A stretch of 13,722 nt of DNA from Ferrovibrio sp046294345. GTDB taxonomy: Bacteria > Pseudomonadota > Alphaproteobacteria > Ferrovibrionales > Ferrovibrionaceae. The notes under the pieces were generated by a model. The model worked only from the letters and a program-made list of their open reading frames with translations, was not told the DNA's origin and made no database searches. The position numbers and the translations under genes were made by a program. Positions 7,182 through 13,255 of the stretch are shown here, piece after piece. The stretch is taken from positions 1 to 13,722 of the forward strand of contig JBKBJT010000065.1 in the NCBI GenBank assembly GCA_046294345.1, given 5' to 3'. Position 1 is the stretch's first letter. Every line of letters starts with the position of its first letter.

Positions 7182-9028
7182 TCCGCCGCCTCGCTCGCGG
7201 GGTCTTCGTGGGCCAGCACAACGTCGAGGAAGGCCTGGCCGAAACGCTCCAGCTTGGCCTGACCGATGCCGTGGATGTCGCTCATGCGCCAGAGCGTGCG
7301 CGGGCGTTTCATGGCGAGTTCAATCAGCGTGCGGTCGGAGAAGATCACATAAGCCGGTTGCTGCAATTCGCTGGCGTAACGCCGGCGCAGATCCTTCAAT
7401 GCCGCCAGCAGCACCTGGTCACGGCCTGACAGCGCGATCTCGGCCGCCGCCGATCTCGATTTCGTCGCATTCCGTTTGCCCGATTGCAGGCTTTCCGAGC
7501 GCAGCTCCACGTGCTGCTGGCCTTTCAGCACGGCACGGCCGGCATCGGTGATGAACCAGCCGCCGTAACCGGCGATATCCAGATCGATCAGGCCAGCGCC
7601 ATAGATCTGCCGCAGGATCGAACGCCAGGCATGGGCATCGCGATCCTTGCCCACGCCGAAGGTTGGCAGACGGTCATGCTCGTGGCGCAGGATGGCATCG
7701 GTCGTGTTGCCCAGCAGGATCTGCACGATGTGTTCGGTGCCAAACCGCTGCCCCGTGCGCGCGATGGCCGACATCGCCTTCTGCGCCTCCACCGTGCCGT
7801 CGAAGCGCGCCACGCCGTCCTGGCACAGGTCGCAATTGCCGCAGGGCTGGCTTTCCTCGCCAAAGTAAGCCAGCAGAGTCTGTCGGCGGCAGCGCGGGCT
7901 TTCGCACAGCGCGATCAAGGCGTTGAAGCGCTGGCGCTCGATGCGCTTGCGCTCATCCGAGGTCTCGCCCTCCTCGATCTGGAGCCGGCGCAGGCGCATG
8001 TCGTCCAGGCCATACAGCGTCAGCGTCTCGGCCGGCAGGCCGTCGCGGCCGGCGCGACCGATCTCCTGGTAATAGGCCTCCACGTTGCGCGGCAGGTCGG
8101 CATGGCACACATACCGCACATCGGGCTTGTCGATACCCATGCCGAACGCAACCGTCGCCACCATCACCACGCCATCCTCGGCCAGGAAACGGTCTTGCGC
8201 GGCATCGCGCGCCTTCGTCTCCATGCCGGCATGATAGGCGATGGCGTCATGCCCCATGGCCTGCAGGCCGGCGGCGAGTTCCTCAGTGCGTTTGCGCGAG
8301 GCGCAGTAGACGATGCCGCTCAGGCCCCGCCGCGCGGCGATGAAATCGCCGATCTGTTTCTTCGCGCTCGATTTCGGCTGCATCATCAGATGCAGGTTCG
8401 GCCTGTCGAAGCTGCGGATGAATTCGCGCGGCCGGCGTTCGGTGCCGAACAGCTTGGCCACGATGTCGGCGCGCGTCGGTGCATCGGCGGTGGCGGTCAG
8501 CGCGATGGTCGGGATATGGCCCAGCTCGGCGCGGATGCCGCCCAGCGCCAGGTATTCCGGCCGGAAATCATGGCCCCATTGCGACACGCAATGGGCCTCG
8601 TCGATCGCCAGCAGCGACGCGCCGGCATTGCGCAGCAAAGCCACGGTGTCGTCGCGCACCAGCCGCTCGGGCGCCACGTAAAGCAGCCGCAGGGAACCGT
8701 CGCGCAGGCCGCCCATCACGCGCTGGCGCTCGGCCTCGTCCATGGCGGAATTCAGGCTGCCGGCATTGATGCCGAAACCCTGCAGCTGCCGCACCTGGTC
8801 GCGCATCAGGGCGATCAGCGGCGAAACCACCACAGTCAGCCCGCCGCGCAGGATCGCCGGCAACTGGTAGCACAGCGACTTGCCGCTGCCGGTGGGCATC
8901 ACCGCCAGCACGTCCTCGTCGTTGAGCAAAGCCTGCACGATTTCGGCCTGGCCGGCGCGGAAACGCTCGAAGCCGAATACCTTGTGCAAAGCGGCCTCGG
9001 CCGCATCGAGGGAGGATGGAATAGTCAC
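7178..9028 (-). CDS. recQ: ATP-dependent DNA helicase RecQ
   Basis: This is a 3'-5' superfamily 2 DNA helicase of RecF-pathway recombination and replication-fork repair. The 616-residue protein has the full RecQ layout: helicase core with Walker A MPTGSGKS (44-51), DEAH box (143-146) followed by the aromatic-rich loop CVSQWGHDFRPEY, motif VI QEIGRAGRDG (321-330), the RQC zinc site with C380, C396, C399 and C402, a winged helix (about 410-515), and a C-terminal HRDC domain (about 533-612). The spacing of the zinc cysteines is that of the E. coli protein. The start is a GTG (9026-9028) giving MTIPSSLD; no nearby ATG gives a better N-terminus. The gene lies 71 bases downstream of an unrecognised minus-strand gene and converges with the alpha/beta hydrolase. 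The identification is secure. Confidence 0.97.
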   Translation of the reverse strand: MTIPSSLDAAEAALHKVFGFERFRAGQAEIVQALLNDEDVLAVMPTGSGKSLCYQLPAILRGGLTVVVSPLIALMRDQVRQLQGFGINAGSLNSAMDEAERQRVMGGLRDGSLRLLYVAPERLVRDDTVALLRNAGASLLAIDEAHCVSQWGHDFRPEYLALGGIRAELGHIPTIALTATADAPTRADIVAKLFGTERRPREFIRSFDRPNLHLMMQPKSSAKKQIGDFIAARRGLSGIVYCASRKRTEELAAGLQAMGHDAIAYHAGMETKARDAAQDRFLAEDGVVMVATVAFGMGIDKPDVRYVCHADLPRNVEAYYQEIGRAGRDGLPAETLTLYGLDDMRLRRLQIEEGETSDERKRIERQRFNALIALCESPRCRRQTLLAYFGEESQPCGNCDLCQDGVARFDGTVEAQKAMSAIARTGQRFGTEHIVQILLGNTTDAILRHEHDRLPTFGVGKDRDAHAWRSILRQIYGAGLIDLDIAGYGGWFITDAGRAVLKGQQHVELRSESLQSGKRNATKSRSAAAEIALSGRDQVLLAALKDLRRRYASELQQPAYVIFSDRTLIELAMKRPRTLWRMSDIHGIGQAKLERFGQAFLDVVLAHEDPASEAAD

Positions 9029-9099
9029 CGCCCAGAGCTACGCCCTGCCGCCGATTCGCGGCAAGGCATCTCGGGCCTAAAACATCGACCCCCGGCCGG

Positions 9100-10002
9100 T
9101 CATGCCGGCAGGCGATCCTCCGCGGTCAGCTCCAGCACCGGTTTCTGCAGCGCCAGATCCTTGATGCCGTACATGTTGGTGATGATCGGCGCCTCGCCCA
9201 GGATCATGGCGCCGAGCGGCGGGCCGTCCACGTCGAAGATGGTGATCACGTCGGTAAGCTGCCAGCGCAGCACCAGGCAGGGCTGGTCGGTATAGGGATT
9301 GGTCAGCACGTCGGAGAAATAGGCGGTGTTCTGCTCGCTCACCGTCACCTGCTGGAAGGTGCGCGAGGTCATGCTCAGGCTGGAGGAGACGCTGGCCGAG
9401 AAGGGCCCGAAGCCGGCGCTGGCGCTCATGTTCAGGCTCGCCGCCAGCGTGCTTTCATGCGTCGAGGTTTCCTGTCGGCCGGTGGTGACCGTGGTGGTGA
9501 TGGTCTTCTGCTCGCCCGGTGCCAGGGTGAGCGAGTCCGGCTGGCGGTCCCAGAACTGCTCGCGGATCACCGTCTTGCCATCGGCCAGCCGCGAGCAGCC
9601 GACCAGGATGCGGGGCGAATCCGGTGGGATCAGCATGGCGGCGGTCGGCACCGGCGGCGCGCCGATATCGTTGGGATCGACCAGCATCGTGTAATCGACA
9701 GTGGCGGACTGGATGTCCGCCTGGATGATCACGCCGCACATGAAGGATCCGGTCTGCGCCGCCTGCACGATGCAAAGATCGTCCTCGAAATAGGTCAACG
9801 ACCCCGACTGGCCGACATCGACATAGACCTTGTTGGTCGGGTTGGAGAGCTGGCTGATATACACGGGTATGTCGAAATTGTTCTGCACCGTGAATTGCGG
9901 CAGCGGCGGCGACACCATGGTTGTTCCACCCGCCGTTCCGCCGGCCGGTGACCGCGGCGCAGGCCACTGGCAATGCAGGATTTTCCGATACAGCGACCGC
10001 AT
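9100..10002 (-). CDS. Unrecognised protein with a beta-pore-forming-toxin-like Ser/Thr-rich segment
   Basis: I do not recognise this 300-residue protein. There is no convincing signal peptide. Residues about 36-140 look like an all-beta domain (for example FTVQNNFDIPVYIS at 37-50). Residues about 157-228 are rich in Ser and Thr with alternating polar and small/hydrophobic residues, broken by a Gly-Phe-Gly-Pro-Phe turn at 197-201. Such a paired-strand pattern, preceded by an LAPGEQKTI strand and followed by FQQVTVSEQNT, is what the membrane-inserting hairpin of aerolysin/ETX-MTX2 proteins looks like. Residues 229-300 return to ordinary beta-rich sequence. The start at 10000-10002 is backed by a strong ribosome site. 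An alternative ATG at 9918 would remove 28 low-complexity residues and also has a modest Shine-Dalgarno match. It diverges from the candidate deamidase gene. That it is a gene is likely; the function is inference. Confidence 0.8.
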   Translation of the reverse strand: MRSLYRKILHCQWPAPRSPAGGTAGGTTMVSPPLPQFTVQNNFDIPVYISQLSNPTNKVYVDVGQSGSLTYFEDDLCIVQAAQTGSFMCGVIIQADIQSATVDYTMLVDPNDIGAPPVPTAAMLIPPDSPRILVGCSRLADGKTVIREQFWDRQPDSLTLAPGEQKTITTTVTTGRQETSTHESTLAASLNMSASAGFGPFSASVSSSLSMTSRTFQQVTVSEQNTAYFSDVLTNPYTDQPCLVLRWQLTDVITIFDVDGPPLGAMILGEAPIITNMYGIKDLALQKPVLELTAEDRLPA

Positions 10003-10006
10003 CCGA

Positions 10007-10020
10007 CCTTCCCTCCTCCA
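10007..10020 (-). promoter_or_regulatory. Strong ribosome binding site
   Basis: On the minus strand TGGAGGAGGGAAGG ends four bases before the ATG at 10000-10002. It is among the best anti-16S matches in the window and decides for the longer start of the unrecognised 300-residue protein over the internal ATG at 9918. Confidence 0.6.
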
Positions 10021-10029
10021 AACCCTTCG

Positions 10030-10058
10030 TTGCGTCTCAAGGTTGCAGTCTGTATCGT
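10030..10058 (+). promoter_or_regulatory. Possible promoter of the candidate deamidase gene
   Basis: TTGCGT (10030-10035) and TATCGT (10053-10058) are 17 bases apart and loosely match -35 and -10 boxes reading towards the gene at 10098. The 95-base divergent region 10003-10097 also holds an AT-rich patch at 10067-10084. The matches are partial (three and four of six bases), so this is a weak call. Confidence 0.28.
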
Positions 10059-10097
10059 TTCCACAGCTTTTTATTTTAGTAAAGCGGAAAAACCGCC

Positions 10098-10793
10098 ATG
10101 CCGCTCGACCTCCTGCAGTTCCGGCAATTCCTCACCTCCGGCGCCACGCCGGCCCAGGTAAAGGCGACGCTGGAGAACAACCCCTTCTCCATCCTGGTCA
10201 ACCCCAGCGAGGCCGGCGGCCCGGCCATCTCGATCGTCACCCTGAACGACGGCGAAATGACGCCGAAGCCGATCATCATGCAGACCACCAACAGCGCGGC
10301 GATGAGCCGGGCCATCACCAAGTCGCCGAGCTTCCATTCCAGCGTGCTGAATGTCACGCCGGCGCCGCGTCCCGGTTTCGACGCACAGGCCCTGGTCGGC
10401 ATCCGTTTGGCGCTGGACGACGCCAACGACGTGATGGTGACGACACGGCTGAATGGCTGCAGCCTGGTGTTCCAGAAGTCGCGGTCCGGCCATGACTACG
10501 TGCGCATCGTGCATCTGCAGCCCACCATGGGCTGGGACGGCCAGCAGCTCTGCCGTTATCTGCTCGACCACCCGCCGCATTTCGCCGCCGACCCGACCCT
10601 GCCGGCCTTTGTCTTCGGCCGGCTGCATCAGTCGCGCGACGATGCGGACGTGAACATCATCGCGCTGCGCCGCGGAGGCCGATGGACGCTCTATGCGCAG
10701 GAATACAACCTGGTCACCAAGGCGATCTTCGAGGTGCATGTCATCCCGCTCTACGAACCGGGAGCGGATGCCGGCGCGGCGCGACGGACCTAG
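10098..10793 (+). CDS. Unrecognised protein with CheD/BLF1-like Thr-Cys-His deamidase motif
   Basis: I do not recognise this 231-residue protein by overall sequence. It is predicted soluble, with no signal peptide or membrane segment. The striking feature is VTTRLNGCSLVF (114-125) followed by IVHLQP (137-142). T115 is six residues before C121, and H139 is eighteen after it. Glutamine deamidases of the CheD, CNF1 and BLF1 superfamily use a Cys and a His (CheD T21/C27/H44; BLF1 T88/C94/H106, with an LSGC motif). The Thr-Cys spacing and the L-x-G-C form here match BLF1, and H-x-x-P recalls CheD. The C-terminal half (FVFGRLHQ, 171-178; RRGGRWTLYAQEYNL, 191-205) could supply strands of the beta sandwich. 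The ATG at 10098 has a modest upstream GCGGA. The gene diverges from the pore-like gene and ends 10 bases before the convergent GST gene. A real gene is likely; the enzymatic role is unproven. Confidence 0.8.
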   Translation: MPLDLLQFRQFLTSGATPAQVKATLENNPFSILVNPSEAGGPAISIVTLNDGEMTPKPIIMQTTNSAAMSRAITKSPSFHSSVLNVTPAPRPGFDAQALVGIRLALDDANDVMVTTRLNGCSLVFQKSRSGHDYVRIVHLQPTMGWDGQQLCRYLLDHPPHFAADPTLPAFVFGRLHQSRDDADVNIIALRRGGRWTLYAQEYNLVTKAIFEVHVIPLYEPGADAGAARRT

Positions 10794-10806
10794 GCGGGCC
10801 TGCCTA
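10791..10806. terminator. Imperfect hairpin between convergent genes
   Basis: TAGGC-GGGCCT-GCCTA has 5-base arms, includes the plus-strand TAG stop, and is followed by TTT. It could stop transcripts from both sides in the 10-base convergent gap, but the stem is short and there is no clear U tract. Confidence 0.22.
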
Positions 10807-11481
10807 TTTCAGCAGCTCATAAGGCCCGCCCTGCTCCAGCGCGCGGTGATAGGCCGGGCGGGCATGGATGCGGGCGAGGAAATCGCGGATCGGCGCGTAT
10901 TCCGGCCGGTCGAGCCCGATACGGGTCGCCGCCGCTTCCAGCGGGAAACTCATCATGATATCGGCGGCGGAAAAATCGCCGCCGGCAAACCAGCCACCGC
11001 CCTTGCGCAGCGCGTCGGTGCAGTATTCCAGATGGGTCTTGAGCTGCGGATCGGTCACGGTCTGCTGCGCCTTGGCGGCGATCTTGCCCACCAGCGGCCG
11101 CAGCAGGGCCGGCACGCCCTTGGGCATGCGCAGGAACACCAGTTTCAGCAACAGCAGCGGCATGGCCGAGCCTTCGGCGTAATGCAGCCAGTAGGTATAG
11201 GCGCCGCGTGCCGCAGTGCTGCGTGGCGGCGACAGGCGATGGCCCGTGTCGTAGGTATCGAGCAGGTATTCGATGATCGCGCCGGTCTCGGCATAGACAT
11301 GGCCGTTATCCTCGATCACCGGCGACTTGCCCAGCGGATGCACCTTCTGCAATTCGGCCGGCGCGCGCATGGTGGCCGGGTCGCGCTCGTAGCGCTTCAC
11401 CGTATAGGGCAGGCCCAGTTCCTCCAGCAGCCAGAGCACACGCTGCGAGCGGGAATTGTTCAGGTGGTGGACGGTGATCAT
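10804..11481 (-). CDS. Glutathione S-transferase family protein
   Basis: This is a cytosolic GST-fold enzyme that typically conjugates or reduces substrates with glutathione. The 225-residue protein has an N-terminal thioredoxin-like domain (1-76): the catalytic-loop segment LNNSRSQRVLW (7-17, with S10 or S12 as the possible glutathione-activating residue), the cis-Pro motif in KSPVIEDNG (52-60, P54) and the gamma-glutamyl-binding ET (E65-T66). The all-helical C-terminal domain spans about 90-215 and includes the N-capping box in GDFSAADIM (168-176). The ATG at 11479-11481 follows an AGGGA ribosome site about eight bases upstream. It ends 10 bases from the convergent deamidase-like gene and is separated by 166 bases from the NTF2-like gene upstream; I see nothing definite in that gap. 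Together with katG nearby it hints at oxidative or xenobiotic stress defence, but that is only context. Confidence 0.93.
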   Translation of the reverse strand: MITVHHLNNSRSQRVLWLLEELGLPYTVKRYERDPATMRAPAELQKVHPLGKSPVIEDNGHVYAETGAIIEYLLDTYDTGHRLSPPRSTAARGAYTYWLHYAEGSAMPLLLLKLVFLRMPKGVPALLRPLVGKIAAKAQQTVTDPQLKTHLEYCTDALRKGGGWFAGGDFSAADIMMSFPLEAAATRIGLDRPEYAPIRDFLARIHARPAYHRALEQGGPYELLK

Positions 11482-11647
11482 GCGGGGAATCCCTGGGAGA
11501 AACGGGGCCGGGCTGGGTGGTCATCAGGGTAGACCATGACAGCGTAGCCGTCACCGCCGCCGGGGGGAAGGGACATCCCGGCAACGCCCAGCATGAAGGT
11601 TACGCTCCGGCCCCGCTCCCTCCCCCCGATTGCCCCAGGGGGAGCCT

Positions 11648-12100
11648 TCAGGCCGCCTCGGCGACCATCTCGCCGCGCAGATACCGCCGCACGATCGTGT
11701 CGTCGGGCGGATAGTAAGCCGGTTGCAGCGGCGTCATCTGCGCCTGCACGCAGCTCCACAAGCCGCCATCGAGAAAGTATGTATCGGTATAGGCGGTCAT
11801 GCCGGTCATCTCCTGGCCATCGCGGATACGCACGTATTTGGTCACCGACCGCACCAGCGCGACATCGCCGAAGATGCTGATCTGCTCGTCGCGGTAATCC
11901 CAGTAGACGATCACATTCGGATCGAAACCCGTCGCCCAGTAGTCGAGATATTCCTTCCGCCCCATCGGGCGCCCGTCGGGCATGATGCAGACGAAACGCT
12001 CGTGGATGATGGCGCTGTGCGCCTTCACGTCATTGGTGACGAAATTGTGGATGAACTTGGCATTCAGCGCGCGCAAGGCGGGCATCGGATTGTGGCGCAT
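11648..12100 (-). CDS. NTF2/SnoaL-like family protein
   Basis: This is a small cone-shaped alpha+beta barrel protein of the NTF2-like superfamily (nuclear transport factor 2 / SnoaL / DUF4440 relatives). Members act as small enzymes or ligand-binding proteins, and sequence alone does not say which. The 150-residue protein begins MRHNPMPALRALNAKFI. It shows the typical pattern: N-terminal helices with FIHNFVTNDVKAHSAIIHERF (hydrophobic, charged), a PDGRPMGRKEYLDYW segment, and then long beta strands such as VALVRSVTKYVRI and TAYTDTYFLDGGLW. The start at 12098-12100 was chosen because AAGGGAAG lies five bases upstream; the frame runs back to a TTG at 12157 with poor-looking residues. It lies 77 bases downstream of the XRE regulator on the same strand and may be co-transcribed with it. 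Confidence 0.85.
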   Translation of the reverse strand: MRHNPMPALRALNAKFIHNFVTNDVKAHSAIIHERFVCIMPDGRPMGRKEYLDYWATGFDPNVIVYWDYRDEQISIFGDVALVRSVTKYVRIRDGQEMTGMTAYTDTYFLDGGLWSCVQAQMTPLQPAYYPPDDTIVRRYLRGEMVAEAA

Positions 12101-12104
12101 GGGG

Positions 12105-12112
12105 CTTCCCTT
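12105..12112 (-). promoter_or_regulatory. Ribosome binding site deciding the NTF2-like start
   Basis: AAGGGAAG on the minus strand lies four bases before the ATG at 12098-12100. It favours this start over the upstream TTG at 12157 and over the second ATG at 12085. Confidence 0.5.
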
Positions 12113-12177
12113 GGTTGGCGATGCGCCACCCTGCCCCTTTGCCTGTCGCGCCGACAATTACGCGCGATGTAAGCGTC

Positions 12178-13023
12178 TCAGTCGAACACAGACCGTTGTG
12201 GATCGGCGGCCAGGCGCTGCGCCCAGTGCGTCGTGGCCTCGTCGGCGGGAAAGAAGAACTCGATCTTCACCTGCTGCAAAGTCACGTCGCGCGGCATGGC
12301 GAACTGTGTGAGCGTGACGAAAAAGGCGATCTCGTTGACGCCGACCTTCAGCCGCAGCACCGCCATGGGACTCACGCCCGCCTGGGCCGCGGCATCTTCC
12401 GCGCCGATCAGATCGGCGATGCCCGGATAGGCCAGCAGGTCGGCGCGCAGCCTGGCGGCCGCCGCGTTCAGGCCGAGATTGGCCTCGCGCTGCAGCATCT
12501 GCAGGAAGGCGGCGATGAAATCCTCGCCGCCCGACATGAAGCGGCGCATGCCGCCGGGATGGCACAGCGAATGCAGCGCGTTCACCGCCAGCTCCTGCGG
12601 CATGTCGTAGAGCGGCCGCAGCGCGCCGAACAGCCGCGCGGCGGCGGCATTGCGCAGCCGCACGCCCCAGCTTTCGTCCAGCACCAGGGCCGGATACGGC
12701 TCCTGATGCGCCAGCATGATGTCGAGCGCCTGGCGCGCCGGCGCCAGTTCGGGCGCGCCGAGGTCGCGCGCGGCATAAAGCGGCGCGAAGCCGGCGGCCA
12801 CCAGCAGCGCATTCTGCTCGGCCAGCGGCAGGCCCAGCACACGCGCCAGCAGCACCACCATCTCCCGGCTGGGCGCCGAGCGTCCGGTTTCGAGGAAACA
12901 CAGATGCCGCGCCGAGATGCCGGCCTCGGTGGCGAGCCCGAGCTGGCTCAGCCGGCGCAGGCCGCGCCAGTGTTTCAGCAGGCCCGGAAAACCGGACGAA
13001 ACAGGGCGGGTCATCTGGTTCAT
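12178..13023 (-). CDS. XRE-family regulator with MmyB-like ligand-binding domain
   Basis: This is a DNA-binding transcriptional regulator of 281 residues. The N-terminal helix-turn-helix (about 12-75) contains the XRE pattern LSQLGLATEAGISARHLCFL (25-44) followed by ETGRSAPSREMV. The rest (about 100-275) matches the MmyB-like PAS-type ligand-binding domain, with the hallmark PALVLDESWGVRLRNAAA (111-128) and a C-terminal VTLTQFAMPRDVTLQQ segment followed by an acidic-aromatic IEFFFPADEAT. Regulators of this kind usually control a neighbouring oxidoreductase or other metabolic gene; the ligand is seldom known. The ATG at 13021-13023 has no clear Shine-Dalgarno sequence, and a second Met three codons later is possible. 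It is transcribed away from katG across 196 bases, so it could control katG, itself, or the NTF2-like gene 77 bases downstream. None of these is shown by the sequence. Confidence 0.92.
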   Translation of the reverse strand: MNQMTRPVSSGFPGLLKHWRGLRRLSQLGLATEAGISARHLCFLETGRSAPSREMVVLLARVLGLPLAEQNALLVAAGFAPLYAARDLGAPELAPARQALDIMLAHQEPYPALVLDESWGVRLRNAAAARLFGALRPLYDMPQELAVNALHSLCHPGGMRRFMSGGEDFIAAFLQMLQREANLGLNAAAARLRADLLAYPGIADLIGAEDAAAQAGVSPMAVLRLKVGVNEIAFFVTLTQFAMPRDVTLQQVKIEFFFPADEATTHWAQRLAADPQRSVFD

Positions 13024-13086
13024 GGCGCCACGCTAGGCCCGCGCCGTAGGCCCGGCAATGACTTCTGAGGTAAGCGCCGGCCTTCC

Positions 13087-13129
13087 AATTGATCGGATTA
13101 ACCGATCATAATTACTAGAATAATCAATT
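13087..13129. promoter_or_regulatory. Nested inverted repeats in the katG promoter region
   Basis: In an AT-rich patch, TGATCGG (13090-13096) and CCGATCA (13102-13108) form a perfect 7-base inverted repeat around five bases. A wider perfect repeat, AATTGAT (13087-13093) with ATCAATT (13123-13129), encloses it. TAGAAT (13116-13121) could be the -10 box, with no good -35 box at the right distance, as at activator-dependent promoters. A LysR-type regulator such as OxyR, or the adjacent XRE protein, could bind here; this is inferred from position and symmetry. Confidence 0.45.
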
Positions 13130-13206
13130 TCCTCAAAAAACAGCCCGGGCGTATCGTGGTTCCCGTCACGTCCGCCCGGCAGCCGGCCGACCGGACAACC
13201 GAAGAC

Positions 13207-13213
13207 AGGAGAG
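13207..13213 (+). promoter_or_regulatory. Ribosome binding site of katG
   Basis: AGGAGAG lies six bases before the ATG at 13220. The next in-frame ATG (13244), which would give the more usual KatG N-terminus, has no such site at the right distance, so translation should begin at 13220. Confidence 0.6.
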
Positions 13214-13219
13214 ACGTCC

Positions 13220-13255
13220 ATGACTGGCACCAAGACTGGCACCATGACTGGCAAA
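13220..13255 (+). repeat. Threefold 12-base tandem repeat at the start of katG
   Basis: The first 36 coding bases are three units: ATGACTGGCACC, AAGACTGGCACC and ATGACTGGCAAA, encoding MTGT-KTGT-MTGK. Units 1 and 2 differ at one base; unit 3 differs from unit 1 at its last two. The array is in frame and looks like a slippage product that added two start-proximal units before the usual MTGKCPVMHGG. Confidence 0.85.

Noticed and set aside
7484..9295. A 603-codon open frame on the plus strand opposite recQ.
   Set aside because: It is antisense to recQ, whose motifs are complete, and its translation has the same low-information composition.
11482..11647. The gap between the GST and NTF2-like genes, with short open frames in several directions and a G/C-tract-rich stretch around 11557-11640.
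   Set aside because: The frames are short, biased in composition, and mostly overlap the flanking genes. The G and C tracts do not fold into a clear terminator, and no RNA gene pattern is visible.
12158..12172. TTAC-N7-GTAA inverted repeat upstream of the NTF2-like gene.
   Set aside because: Four-base arms are expected by chance, and no matching copy is present near the regulator start.
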